This document shows positions 25,192-34,443 of a stretch of 64,000 nt of DNA, in pieces. The notes beneath the pieces are model-generated. The model had not been told where the DNA came from, ran no database searches, and saw nothing but the letters and a program-made list of their open reading frames with translations. Numbering within the stretch: position 1 is the first letter of the stretch; every line of letters begins with the position of its first letter. The DNA is from Hoylesella pleuritidis JCM 14110 (lineage in GTDB: Bacteria > Bacteroidota > Bacteroidia > Bacteroidales > Bacteroidaceae). The position numbers and the translations under genes are program-made. Location: the NCBI RefSeq assembly GCF_000613725.1, contig NZ_BAJN01000011.1:33017-97016 (forward strand), given 5' to 3'.

Positions 25192-28032
25192 TTAACTGCG
25201 ACTCACTTGCAAACCATTGGTACTCAGCGTCATATCTACGAAGCGGGCATTGGGATGCTGGCGGTTATCGTTTAAGATCTGTTTGATGCGCGCGGCGGCA
25301 TCAGGATCCTTGGCCGCCATATACAGATAGCCGCCTCCGCCGGCACCGGGGAGCTTATAACCGAGACACAAGTCATCGACTAAATCTGTCAAACGACGAA
25401 TCGACTCGGGATTGGTCCCACTGTCGAGTGCCTGATTCTGCGCCCACGTTTTACGTACTAAACGGCCCATTTCGGCGAAATTCTGCCGTTGAATGGCCTC
25501 ATACATTTCCATCGTGTGTGCTTTCATCTCGCGCAGTTGTGCAATTTCGGTATGCTGGTTGAGGAACATTTTGCGAACGATTTCTGCCAAAATATTCTTC
25601 GCCGTACGTGTAATGCCGGTGTAAAACAGCAAATGACAGGCGCGATATTCCGTTTGTGTGTAGAGATCCGACGGCAACCAGCGCACTACGGGGCGCTGGT
25701 CAAAGCCGCTGTCGGTCTGCAAGAGCTTGATGCCCGGCAATAAACCGCCGAACTGATCTTGCCAACCGCCGCCCGTGGTGAGCAACTGCTCTAAGACGAG
25801 TGTGCGCAAACCGATTTCAGTTTTGTCCCACGCCAGACCGCAAAAATCGTTCAATGCACCGAGAACGGTAGATGCCAACAGGCTGCTTGTGCCTAAACCG
25901 CTGCCTGCGGGAATGGCTGAGAGGAGCGTAATCTCTATTCCGCATCCGAAAGAATGCAGCTGGCTTTCGAGCGATGGAAAGCGTTCGGTTGCGTAATCGG
26001 GTAGGAAACCGGCTAATGCCAATGCTGCTTTGGGAATGGAAAAAGGGCTCCCTACCTTATTATACATCGCCAACTCGTCGTAAGTTCGAATCGTTTCGGA
26101 AGCTCCGAGATCGATACTCCGCAGCACAATGTATGCTTCTGAGCATGGTCGAACGTATGTCTGCAAAGGCGGTTGACCGTTGAGCTCGATGGCAAAGTTG
26201 ATTACATTGCCGCCTTCCGTCAGACAATAGGGTGGCGTATCGGTCCATCCGCCGGCGATATCGATACGAACGGGGCTCCGTCCCCATACGATTTGGTCGC
26301 CATAAACAGACATTCGGGGGGACTGCAACTGCCCGGATGCCGTCTCAATCAGGCTCTGACGCAACAGCGCAAAGGCGTTTTCCTCGTTCTTCTTGCCGTC
26401 TTTGCCGCGCAGACGTTCTACTTCCGAGCGGAACATTGCATCGTGAATGCGTGTGAGCACCTGTTCCGAATCGGGCAAAGGGGCAGGTAAGGGAATTTCG
26501 TTAGCGGCATATTCGTGTGCCGCATCATCCAAATCGATTTGATAAAACACGCTATGCCGATAGTTATCGGCCAGCATCGACCAATCGGCAGCACGTAATC
26601 GGCAGCGCTGTGCATTGAGACGACGCAAGTCGGAACGTGCTAAAATATCGTCGGCACTGACTTTTTGCGCGGCCATCCACAATCGGCGGCCTTCCGCTAA
26701 CTGCGGTTCGCTGAGTAACCAGCGCAGAATGGGTTCTGCATCGGCCGTATTTTGCACCACAGGGAAGATGCAGGCAGACTGCAAGTCGGCTGCTCCCGCA
26801 ATGTCATCTATCTCTATCTGTCGCTCGGCAGCCCACTGTGAGAATGCCATTCCCATAAACTCCGTGGTCGAAGAATGCAGATTGCCGCGGAATTTATCGT
26901 TATAGCCATAAGGTCGGATGGCAAGTCCGCCTTCTGCTATCGGTACAATGTCTATACACTGGCCGCCTTTGAGCGAGATATGCCAATCATTCTGCGGTAT
27001 GCCTGTGATGATATTGTCGTACGAAATCTGCCATTGCTCACCGATATAGCTATTCTCAATCCACAGGTTTCGATTGTTTTCGGTAATTCGAATTCGTGTT
27101 TCTGCATTCTGGACGAACATTGCCGGATGTGGCTTTCGTGAGTGGTGCATTATCTCGCGCTGGTCATTCACTAAGTTTTGAACGGCCAGTGTGGAAGAAA
27201 GCAGCTCGTGACTGGTTCCGAAATGATAGAACTCGCCGCCTGGCAAAGGCAATACGGCTACGCGTAGACTGTTGATCTCGGTATCGCAGATACCCGGATC
27301 GGTTCCCAAAGCACATCCGAATTCGCCGTACATATCGTAGTTGACAACGTTGTCATTACGCACTGATCGATTCATCAGTACCTTAACAGCTCGATCACTG
27401 AACATCCAAAGACCGATATCTGTAAGATATAGATGCTCGTTGAATAGTTCGCCGAGTGTTTGAACGGATGGTTTTTGAAGCATACACTTCAATATCGAGG
27501 GTGTTTTTCGTGATGAAACGAACACGCCGTGATCCTTAGCGATGTCGGGACCGAGCCATAATCCGTAGCAAAATACATCTGCATCGGGAATCTGCCCGAT
27601 AGATTCGGTGGCACGAATATAAACATCTCCGCTCACGATCATTGTGCGGACAGACGGTGGAGCGGCCTCCATCATTCGCTCGTAAAGTGGAATTTGCAGG
27701 GAGAGTAAGTCCTGAGAGAGACGCTGTCCGCGCTCCCAACGAAATACGGGAACGGGTGTCAGCACCTTGCCCCACGGTGCATACGCCGGCAATCTACGGC
27801 TCTGTCCACCGGCGTGGAGTATTAATCGTCTCTCGTTTGACAGCCAATCGTCGAACGAAAGACCGTTATTCGTTGCCTGAAAAGCGGCTTTCAGCAGGTG
27901 AGTTGTGCCTCCACCTGACCCCAATGGAGTTCCGAGTGGATCGCAAGTGCAGAACCATTCCGAACTGTCGAGCCCTGTAACGTCGTGAAAACAGTCTACA
28001 AGATTGGGAGGAAGTGATAATAGTTTTTTCAT
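25192..28032 (-). CDS. fkp: Bifunctional fucokinase / L-fucose-1-phosphate guanylyltransferase
   Basis: A 946-aa protein, the normal Fkp length. The N-terminal half (about 1-580) holds the guanylyltransferase region (GTPLGSGGGTTHLL, HAGGQSRRLPAYAPWGKVLT). The C-terminal half is a GHMP kinase with RIDIAGGWTDTPPYC, the phosphate loop IPAGSGLGTSSLLAS and LPGAGGGGYLYMAA. It turns L-fucose into GDP-fucose, which Bacteroidota use to place host-derived fucose on capsule and glycoproteins. No fucose permease or fucosyltransferase is next to it. It starts 3 nt after yfhO ends, so the two genes are one transcript. Confidence 0.97.
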   Translation of the reverse strand: MKKLLSLPPNLVDCFHDVTGLDSSEWFCTCDPLGTPLGSGGGTTHLLKAAFQATNNGLSFDDWLSNERRLILHAGGQSRRLPAYAPWGKVLTPVPVFRWERGQRLSQDLLSLQIPLYERMMEAAPPSVRTMIVSGDVYIRATESIGQIPDADVFCYGLWLGPDIAKDHGVFVSSRKTPSILKCMLQKPSVQTLGELFNEHLYLTDIGLWMFSDRAVKVLMNRSVRNDNVVNYDMYGEFGCALGTDPGICDTEINSLRVAVLPLPGGEFYHFGTSHELLSSTLAVQNLVNDQREIMHHSRKPHPAMFVQNAETRIRITENNRNLWIENSYIGEQWQISYDNIITGIPQNDWHISLKGGQCIDIVPIAEGGLAIRPYGYNDKFRGNLHSSTTEFMGMAFSQWAAERQIEIDDIAGAADLQSACIFPVVQNTADAEPILRWLLSEPQLAEGRRLWMAAQKVSADDILARSDLRRLNAQRCRLRAADWSMLADNYRHSVFYQIDLDDAAHEYAANEIPLPAPLPDSEQVLTRIHDAMFRSEVERLRGKDGKKNEENAFALLRQSLIETASGQLQSPRMSVYGDQIVWGRSPVRIDIAGGWTDTPPYCLTEGGNVINFAIELNGQPPLQTYVRPCSEAYIVLRSIDLGASETIRTYDELAMYNKVGSPFSIPKAALALAGFLPDYATERFPSLESQLHSFGCGIEITLLSAIPAGSGLGTSSLLASTVLGALNDFCGLAWDKTEIGLRTLVLEQLLTTGGGWQDQFGGLLPGIKLLQTDSGFDQRPVVRWLPSDLYTQTEYRACHLLFYTGITRTAKNILAEIVRKMFLNQHTEIAQLREMKAHTMEMYEAIQRQNFAEMGRLVRKTWAQNQALDSGTNPESIRRLTDLVDDLCLGYKLPGAGGGGYLYMAAKDPDAAARIKQILNDNRQHPNARFVDMTLSTNGLQVSRS

Positions 28033-28035
28033 TGT

Positions 28036-30528
28036 TTATGCCTCCTTTTGTTTCTTTTTTCGATCGGCGAAGATACCGATCAGTATAACAAGAATCAGGA
28101 TAGCATATGAAACATAGGCCACTGTTTCTGTTTTCTTAATGGAAGCAGGGAAGAAACGCAGTGTTACTTGATGTTTCCCGGGTTTGATATTCATTGCCCG
28201 AAGCACGTAATTGACACGTCCCAACTCTGCGGGTTGCCCGTCGACAGTGGCCGTCCAACCCGGGTAGTAAATCTCAGAGAATACGAGTACGCCTCCCTTA
28301 TCGGACATCACGTCGTACGAAAGTTGGTTAGGTGCATACGAAGTAATCTTTACCATTGATACGTTATCTTGTCGAACAGCCTCGCCTAACTGTGACTTGA
28401 ATTTTACATCGGCCACAGCCGCGTGCCGAAGATTGAGCTTTCCGAGGCTGTCGAGCTCTTGATTGGCGTTGTTCACATACGAAATCCGATCTACGAACCA
28501 CGCATTGCCATAGGTGTAAGGGTTCTGTAACGGTGCGGTTTGGTTCTCTTGTAATGGCAGGATGATGTATTTCGTGTTGAGCATATTGAGTACCGGGTAG
28601 ATAGAATCGCCGTTTACGCGGGTCATATCGCCCTGAGCCTTAACGATGGCAGGCATCATCCGCTGCATTTCGGGCATAATATAAGCTTCGATCAGTTCTT
28701 GATAACGACGTAGTTTTGCGGCGTGATAGCCTCCGATACTTTTATGATAATAAGATGTTTCGTTCTCATTGAAAGTATTGGAAGCCAGATTCAGCACGCG
28801 GTAATCAAGCCCCTTGTCCTGCAAAATCTGCCTATCCGTAGCTGTCATAGGCTGAGGCGTGTCTCGAATACTGCGTTCTACGAACATCTCATCATTGAGA
28901 TAACGCTTGTCTACTTGCCACATATCGATCAAGCAAAGTATGATCAAGGCACCGATCAGCCACGGAGCACGAAGCTTTTTGGCCTTAAACAACAGCAGAC
29001 AGACCGTTCCGAGCGTGACGATCCAGAACGAACGCCAGCTGTCGGCAGTGAAAATAGCCTCTCGTATTTGTTTGAGATTGGTCAGCATAGGGTTCAGATA
29101 CTCTGCGGGAATGTTCTTCATCGCTGCCATTTCGGATGAAGAAACGAAGTCGGAGAAGAACAACGAGGGCGCCAAAGCGAACAACAGAGCGACACCTCCG
29201 GTGAGAGCGAAACTGATGTAGACGTATTTCACTTGGTGGGTAAGCACTTCCGGTTCATCGATCACCTTTTTGAGTGCCATCATTGCAAGCAAAGGAATGG
29301 TAAACTCGGCAATTACAAGGATGGAAGCCACTGTTCGGAACTTGGCGTACATCGGCACATAATCGATGAAAAAGTCGGTAAACGGCATCAGGTTATGGCC
29401 CCACGAAAGCAGAATCGACAACACGGTAGCTGTCAATAATGCCCATTTCATCGGGCCTTTGACAATAAACAGTCCTAAGATGAACAACATTAGTACGAAT
29501 GCTCCCACATAAACAGGTCCCGAAGTACCGGGTTGTTCGCCCCAGTATTGCCCTAACTGCTGATAAATCTGCATATATTGCTGATCAGCTTTGGCCATCG
29601 CTTGCTGATTCTGTGATAACGGAACAGAGGCTCCTCCCTTAGCATTCGGCACGAGTAAAGTCCACGTTTCGCCGATGCCATAGCTCCATTGGGTGATGTA
29701 GTCACGGTCAAGTCCACTGTTGGTTTGGTTGGTTGCATTCTGTTTCACCAGTTCGCTCTTGCCGCGCATCGATTCCTGACTGTACTGCCAAGTATGATAC
29801 AGATTGCTGAAATTGAGACATATCCCGATGGTGGCAGCTGCAATGCACACCAATGTGGCCTTGCCGAAACGGGCCAATTGCTTCTCTCGAACCGCCTGAA
29901 ACAAGAAAGCGATAATCATCAGGGCAATGATAAAGAGGTAATAATAGGTCATCTGCACGTGATTGGCTTTGACTTCAAAGGCTGCAAAGATAGCTGTGAC
30001 GATGAAGCCCCATAGATGTTTGCCTCTGTAAGCAAGTACAATACCTGCAATCATAGGCGGAAGATAAGCCAAAGCCATTACTTTCCACAGATGACCTGCG
30101 GCTATAATGATAAGAAAATAACTGGAAAACGCCCACACCACAGCGCCTAATGCCGCCAGCATTTCACGAAAATCGAAAGCCCGAAGCAGGATGTAGAAGC
30201 CGAGTAAATAGGCAAATAAGAACCAGACATTATCCGGAAGCCACAGATGATAGGCGTTCATCACGGTCGACAGTGTGTCCGTACTGCTGTAAGACGGGGC
30301 CGTCTGGTAAGTCGGCATACCGCTGAATGTGGCGTTGCTCCACCGGGTACGTTCGCCTGTCTGCTCGTAATATTCGGTTGCTTCACGTCCTGCGCCTCGT
30401 CCGGCAGAACTGTCGTGGCGATAGAGTATGCGCCCGTCGATGTCTGCCGGCATAAAATAAACAAAGGAGATGACGGCAAACATCACCACCGCGAGAATGT
30501 CATAGAGGTGTCTTTTCAATGCTTTCAT
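28036..30528 (-). CDS. YfhO family multi-pass membrane glycosyltransferase-like protein
   Basis: I start at ATG 30528 (MKALKRHLYDILAVVMFAVI), inside the first helix and after the promoter. The 830-aa protein has about a dozen membrane segments, a large extracytoplasmic part between helices (MRGKSELVKQNATNQTNSGL) and a C-terminal domain with YYPGWTATVDGQPAELG, typical of YfhO. Relatives in Gram-positives take part in glycosylation of lipoteichoic acid; in Bacteroidota the acceptor is unknown. Its tight link to fkp suggests a role in moving a sugar to the cell surface, which is inference. Confidence 0.88.
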   Translation of the reverse strand: MKALKRHLYDILAVVMFAVISFVYFMPADIDGRILYRHDSSAGRGAGREATEYYEQTGERTRWSNATFSGMPTYQTAPSYSSTDTLSTVMNAYHLWLPDNVWFLFAYLLGFYILLRAFDFREMLAALGAVVWAFSSYFLIIIAAGHLWKVMALAYLPPMIAGIVLAYRGKHLWGFIVTAIFAAFEVKANHVQMTYYYLFIIALMIIAFLFQAVREKQLARFGKATLVCIAAATIGICLNFSNLYHTWQYSQESMRGKSELVKQNATNQTNSGLDRDYITQWSYGIGETWTLLVPNAKGGASVPLSQNQQAMAKADQQYMQIYQQLGQYWGEQPGTSGPVYVGAFVLMLFILGLFIVKGPMKWALLTATVLSILLSWGHNLMPFTDFFIDYVPMYAKFRTVASILVIAEFTIPLLAMMALKKVIDEPEVLTHQVKYVYISFALTGGVALLFALAPSLFFSDFVSSSEMAAMKNIPAEYLNPMLTNLKQIREAIFTADSWRSFWIVTLGTVCLLLFKAKKLRAPWLIGALIILCLIDMWQVDKRYLNDEMFVERSIRDTPQPMTATDRQILQDKGLDYRVLNLASNTFNENETSYYHKSIGGYHAAKLRRYQELIEAYIMPEMQRMMPAIVKAQGDMTRVNGDSIYPVLNMLNTKYIILPLQENQTAPLQNPYTYGNAWFVDRISYVNNANQELDSLGKLNLRHAAVADVKFKSQLGEAVRQDNVSMVKITSYAPNQLSYDVMSDKGGVLVFSEIYYPGWTATVDGQPAELGRVNYVLRAMNIKPGKHQVTLRFFPASIKKTETVAYVSYAILILVILIGIFADRKKKQKEA

Positions 30529-30556
30529 TACACAACTAACATTTGTTTTGATGCTA

Positions 30557-30564
30557 CAAAGATA
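30557..30564 (-). promoter_or_regulatory. -7 box of yfhO-fkp
   Basis: TATCTTTG on the minus strand, about 29 nt before the yfhO ATG, divergent from the pfs promoter. Confidence 0.5.
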
Positions 30565-30607
30565 CTGTAAATCAATCGAAATCAGCCCATATTCGGAATA
30601 AATGTTG

Positions 30608-30615
30608 TAATTTTG
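30608..30615 (+). promoter_or_regulatory. -7 box of pfs-luxS
   Basis: TAATTTTG fits TAnnTTTG, 23 nt before the pfs ATG. Confidence 0.5.
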
Positions 30616-30638
30616 CACAAGGATAAGGCATAAAACGA

Positions 30639-31328
30639 ATGAAAATAGGTATCATCGTTGCAATGGACAAGGAGTTCAAGCAACTGAAAACACTGTTGGG
30701 TGCGTACCGCACGGAGCATCGTAACCACAAGGATTTCATCTTGGGCGAGATCGGAAATAATGCTGTTGTGATGCAGCAATGTGGCATTGGCAAGGTCAAT
30801 TCTGCGATCGGTGCAGTAGAAATGATTGACAATTATCATCCCGATCTCATTATTTCGACCGGTGTTGCGGGCGGGGCCGACGTGTCGTTGAATGTTACCG
30901 AAGTGGTGGTCGGCACCGAATACGTTTACCACGATGCCTATTGCGGCAGCGAATGTGCCTACGGACAGATTCTCGGAATGCCCCCGTCGTTTCCTGCTCC
31001 GAGCCAATTGGTGGGGCTGGCATTGGCTGTCAACGGTCCGGATGTACCCAAGATACACAGCGGACAGATTGTCAGCGGCGAATGGTTTGTGGATTCTCGC
31101 GAAAAGATGCAGACCATATTAAATCGCTTTCCACACGCAATGGCTGTCGATATGGAGAGTTGTTCTATCGCACAAACTTGCTTTATCTACCGAACTCCAT
31201 TCATTTCATTCCGCATTATTAGTGATGTGCCGCTCAAAGACCACAAAGCTGCACAGTATTTCGATTTTTGGAATCGAATGGCCGAAGGCTCATTCAATGT
31301 CACGAGAAAGTTTCTCATAAACTTATAA
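30639..31328 (+). CDS. mtnN: 5'-methylthioadenosine/S-adenosylhomocysteine nucleosidase
   Basis: A 229-aa enzyme with the family pattern: MKIGIIVAMDKEFKQLK at the start, STGVAGGADVSLNVTEVVVG in the middle, and AVDMESCSIAQTC, where the M-E of D-M-E-S binds ribose. The catalytic Asp is in ISDVPLKDHK. It removes adenine from S-adenosylhomocysteine or methylthioadenosine. The next gene, luxS, uses its product S-ribosylhomocysteine, so the pair forms a complete detoxification and AI-2 route. Confidence 0.95.
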   Translation: MKIGIIVAMDKEFKQLKTLLGAYRTEHRNHKDFILGEIGNNAVVMQQCGIGKVNSAIGAVEMIDNYHPDLIISTGVAGGADVSLNVTEVVVGTEYVYHDAYCGSECAYGQILGMPPSFPAPSQLVGLALAVNGPDVPKIHSGQIVSGEWFVDSREKMQTILNRFPHAMAVDMESCSIAQTCFIYRTPFISFRIISDVPLKDHKAAQYFDFWNRMAEGSFNVTRKFLINL

Positions 31329-31363
31329 ACTAAAAACTTAGATACTCATAAATTCGAACTGCG

Positions 31364-31843
31364 ATGCAAAAGATTCCCAGTTTCACCATTGATCACAACC
31401 GCTTGAAACGCGGTATTTATGTAAGTCGGCAAGATAATGTAGGTAACGAAGTCGTTACTACGTTCGACATAAGGATGAAAGAACCCAACCGCGAACCAGT
31501 TTTACATCCCGGTGCCATCCACACCATTGAACATCTCGCTGCCACTTACCTCAGAAATGACCCCGAATGGCAAGACCGCATCATCTATTGGGGACCGATG
31601 GGCTGTCTGACAGGTAATTATCTGGTGATGCGCGGTGACCTTCGCTCGGCCGATATTGTTGATTTAATGCAGCGAACATTTCGCTTTGTCGCCGAATTTG
31701 ACGGTGAAATTCCCGGTGCTGCACCCCGAGACTGCGGCAATTACTTGCTTCACGACCTCCCGATGGCTCGCTGGGAATCTCGCAAATTCTTAACGGAAGT
31801 ACTCGAACGGATAACCGATGAAAATCTGAATTACCCGCAATAA
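31364..31843 (+). CDS. luxS: S-ribosylhomocysteine lyase (AI-2 synthase)
   Basis: A 159-aa protein of full family length. The metal ligands are in HTIEHLAATYLRN (H53, H57) and RDCGNYL (Cys near 126), the catalytic Cys is in GPMGCLTGNYLV (C81), and the N-terminus SFTIDHNRLKRGIYVSR matches. It cleaves S-ribosylhomocysteine to homocysteine and DPD, the AI-2 precursor. It follows the nucleosidase gene by 35 nt. Array 4 lies just behind it. Confidence 0.97.
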   Translation: MQKIPSFTIDHNRLKRGIYVSRQDNVGNEVVTTFDIRMKEPNREPVLHPGAIHTIEHLAATYLRNDPEWQDRIIYWGPMGCLTGNYLVMRGDLRSADIVDLMQRTFRFVAEFDGEIPGAAPRDCGNYLLHDLPMARWESRKFLTEVLERITDENLNYPQ

Positions 31844-32209
31844 CCCTCTCCCTCTTCTTTCATTGCCGATGAAGACTTCTGTCTGACCTTATGATTAATC
31901 GTTAGTTATATCGCAATTAACGGTTAGTTGTGTTGCAATTAACCGTTAATCGCGAGGTGTTTAACGCCTTTTCGCAAATGTCTGTCACTCAATGCCGGTA
32001 CAACGAGTGGAAGACGAGAGGGGAGGAAGGAACGGATTAGTACCTATACTATATAGATACATTTTGAGTTATAAGTTATAACGGGTGTCCGTGTTGCAGG
32101 CATAGTGAGCAAAATGCTTTCGGCGGGTATTCGCTTTGAGGTAAAATAAAATATAAAATAGTGTCTAATAGGGGATTATTTCGGCCGAAATGCGTATTTT
32201 TGTACTTGA
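31844..32209. other. Gap after luxS with array 4
   Basis: Array 4 (31876-31985), then purine-rich ACGAGTGGAAGACGAGAGG reminiscent of the 8-nt repeats, then AT-rich DNA and the -7 box TATTTTTG at about 32194, only about 9 nt before the GNAT start. Confidence 0.5.
31876..31985. repeat. 22-nt tandem array, GTTAATCG class (array 4)
   Basis: Units begin at about 31876 and clearly at 31898 (ATCGTTAGTTAT), 31920 (ACGGTTAGTTGT), 31942 (ACCGTTAATCGC) and 31964 (ACGCCTTTTCGC), 22 nt apart, with tails TCGCAATTA, TTGCAATTA and AGGTGTTTA. Confidence 0.85.
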
Positions 32210-32796
32210 ATGATGATTATCACAGCAGCTAAACCGCAGCAAGCACGCAGTATTGCACGACTGATAATGCAGGCAATGGACTATGCGTGTTGTCAATATT
32301 TTGCCGGTGAGGAACATACACTTGCCGATTTTGAAGAACTGATGACACAACTCGTTGAGGCCGAAGAGAGTCAGTATAGCTATCGGAACACGCTTGTTGC
32401 AACAACAGACAATGGGCAAGTAGCAGGTGTTTGCGTGGTGTATGACGGCAAAGATCTGCACCGTTTGCGTCGAGCTTTCATTCGAGAAGCACAAAAGAGT
32501 TTCGGAAGAGATTTCAGCGAAATGGATGATGAGACACAGGCGGGCGAACTATATGTAGACAGTCTGGCCGTGGACAGTTATTATCGGCGGCGCGGAATAG
32601 CTCGGCACTGCTCCGATCGGCCATCGACCGAGCTCGTGAGCGGCATCTTCCCGCAGTAGGTTTGCTTGTAGATAAAGGTAATCCTAAGGCCGAACGTCTT
32701 TATACTCGCATCGGTTTCGAGTATGTCAATGATTCTTCGTGGGGCGGTCATCCGATGAAACACTTGCAATATCATATTTGCCAAAATAAAAAATAA
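32210..32796 (+). pseudogene. GNAT family N-acetyltransferase (one-base frameshift)
   Basis: The frame starts at ATG 32210 (MMIITAAKPQQARSIARLIM) and includes GQVAGVCVVYDGKDLHRLRR and LYVDSLAVDSYYRRRGIAR, the acetyl-CoA loop R-x-x-G-I-A. There it breaks near 32604 (CGGCACTG for CGGGCACTG). In the shifted frame it goes on ALLRSAIDRARERHLPAVGL and LYTRIGFEYVNDS to TAA 32796. Restored length is 195 aa. The substrate is unknown. As written, translation would end in about 30 unrelated residues. Confidence 0.82.
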
Positions 32797-32822
32797 TCAA
32801 TATTAGATTATCTAAGGAAACA

Positions 32823-32870
32823 AATGCACCCACTGAATGTCGTTAACGACATCAGTGGGTGCATTCTTTT
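32823..32870. terminator. Bidirectional terminator between GNAT and nhaD
   Basis: TGCACCCACTGA and TCAGTGGGTGCA form a 12-bp stem; inside, TGTCG-TTAA-CGACA forms a second stem. T-rich tails follow on both strands. The genes on each side converge here. Confidence 0.9.
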
Positions 32871-32897
32871 ATGTTTCAATGGTTTATCTCATAGGGT

Positions 32898-34238
32898 TCA
32901 GAAGATGAACGTACGGATGATCCAATACGAGAAGATGCCCGAGATGTAGCCTACGAAAATAAGCCAAGAGATGCGTTTCATATACCAGCCGAATGTGATT
33001 TTCTCTAATCCCATTACGACAACGCCGGCCGCACTTCCTATAATTAAGATTGAGCCTCCTACTCCCGCGCAATACGCCAAGAGCTGCCAGAAGATGCCGT
33101 CGACAGCCATATCGCCAGTGGGAGCGACGGGATACATTCCCATACAGCCTGCAACTAAGGGTACATTGTCTACAATACTCGAAATGACTCCGATAACACC
33201 GGTCACGATATAGTGGTTGCCGCTCGACACTTTGTTAAGCCATTGGCCGAGAGTCGTCAGTATTCCGATCTCTTCTAAGCACGCAACGGCCATCAGAATA
33301 CCGAGGAAGAAGAGGATGGTGGCCATATCGATGTGTGAGAGTAGATTGCTCACGCGGCGCGACATCCCGTCATTAGTATGATGAACATTGCGATAGAAGA
33401 CCTCGGTAGCGGTCCATAACACGCCGAGAACCAACAAAATACCGATAAACGGAGGCAGATGTGTGATGGATTTGAAGATTGGTACGAACATCAAACCACC
33501 TACACCGAGGAAGAAAATAGTCTTACGCTGCGAGCTGTTGAAATCGAGTATTTGGTAATCGGACTTCATTTTGATATCAGTTGTGGCCAATTCGCCTTTT
33601 AAAGAAGTCTGCAAAATTAATGCAGGAATCACCATTGATATGACAGACGGAATGAAAATCTCCTTGATAACGCCTGCTGCCGTGATGAGACCTTTATTCC
33701 AAAGCATAATGGTTGTTACGTCGCCGATGGGGGAGAAAGCGCCACCCGAATTGGCGGAAATAATGATCAGCGAGGCGTAAACGAGTCGGTCTTTGCGGTC
33801 GTGTACCAATTTGCGCAGTATCATCACCATAACGATGCTCGTAGTCAGATTGTCGAGGATGGCCGAAAGGAAGAAAGTCATTATGGCAATGCGCCATAGC
33901 AGTGCCCGTTTGCTTTTGGTTTTCAGCGTGTCGCGCACGAAGTTGAACCCGCCGTTTTGGTCTACTATCTCCACGATGGTCATTGCTCCCATCAAGAAAA
34001 ACAGTGTGGTGGAGGTGCTTCCGAGGTGATGTTCGATGGCTTCGCTTACTGCATTGACCAGTCCTTCGCTGCTGACGCCGGTGATATAAGCTCCGGGATC
34101 GAGCATAAAAAACGTCCAACAGAAGACGAACATCAGCAATGCGACAGCTGCTTTGTTTACTTTTGTTACACTCTCTAAGGCTATACACAGATAGCCCGTA
34201 ATGAATACGATAACGATCGCTAATGTCAGAGATGTCAT
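32898..34238 (-). CDS. nhaD: NhaD-type sodium/proton antiporter
   Basis: A 446-aa membrane protein of the ion-transporter superfamily with about 12 helices. LFFLMGAMTIVEIVDQNGGF, FLSAILDNLTTSIVMVMIL (conserved D-N-L-T-T) and SANSGGAFSPIGDVTTIM (conserved S-G-G-x-x-x-P-I-G-D) are the signature blocks; SSIVDNVPLVAGCMGMYP is the matching block of the second half. It exports Na+ in exchange for H+ across the inner membrane. A -7 box (minus-strand TAACTTTG, 34285-34292) precedes it. Confidence 0.93.
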   Translation of the reverse strand: MTSLTLAIVIVFITGYLCIALESVTKVNKAAVALLMFVFCWTFFMLDPGAYITGVSSEGLVNAVSEAIEHHLGSTSTTLFFLMGAMTIVEIVDQNGGFNFVRDTLKTKSKRALLWRIAIMTFFLSAILDNLTTSIVMVMILRKLVHDRKDRLVYASLIIISANSGGAFSPIGDVTTIMLWNKGLITAAGVIKEIFIPSVISMVIPALILQTSLKGELATTDIKMKSDYQILDFNSSQRKTIFFLGVGGLMFVPIFKSITHLPPFIGILLVLGVLWTATEVFYRNVHHTNDGMSRRVSNLLSHIDMATILFFLGILMAVACLEEIGILTTLGQWLNKVSSGNHYIVTGVIGVISSIVDNVPLVAGCMGMYPVAPTGDMAVDGIFWQLLAYCAGVGGSILIIGSAAGVVVMGLEKITFGWYMKRISWLIFVGYISGIFSYWIIRTFIF

Positions 34239-34284
34239 TATTTTGTCAGATTGATAATTGTATGCCTTTAAATGATTCGGGGGA

Positions 34285-34292
34285 CAAAGTTA
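34285..34292 (-). promoter_or_regulatory. -7 box of nhaD
   Basis: TAACTTTG on the minus strand, 46 nt before the nhaD ATG. Confidence 0.45.
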
Positions 34293-34407
34293 CGCATAAA
34301 TTCTAAAAGTCTTAAATAAAAAGGAAGCAATGTGCGTTTAATTTTCAGGTTCGGGTGGGATCCTGTTTGAAAGATGCCCGAAGGGATTAAAATAAACTTG
34401 GATTTAT

Positions 34408-34438
34408 TTTGTATTTCTGTTGATTTCCCTTACCTTTG
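34408..34438 (+). promoter_or_regulatory. Consensus promoter only 5 nt from the start codon
   Basis: TTTG (34408-34411), 19 nt spacer, TACCTTTG (34431-34438): both boxes and spacing match the Bacteroidota consensus. The ATG at 34444 lies at or next to the expected start of transcription, which implies a leaderless or nearly leaderless mRNA. Confidence 0.75.
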
Positions 34439-34443
34439 CAACA

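Noticed and set aside
30582..31058. Minus-strand frame over the nucleosidase gene
   Set aside because: It is antisense to conserved MtnN blocks and shows no protein features of its own.
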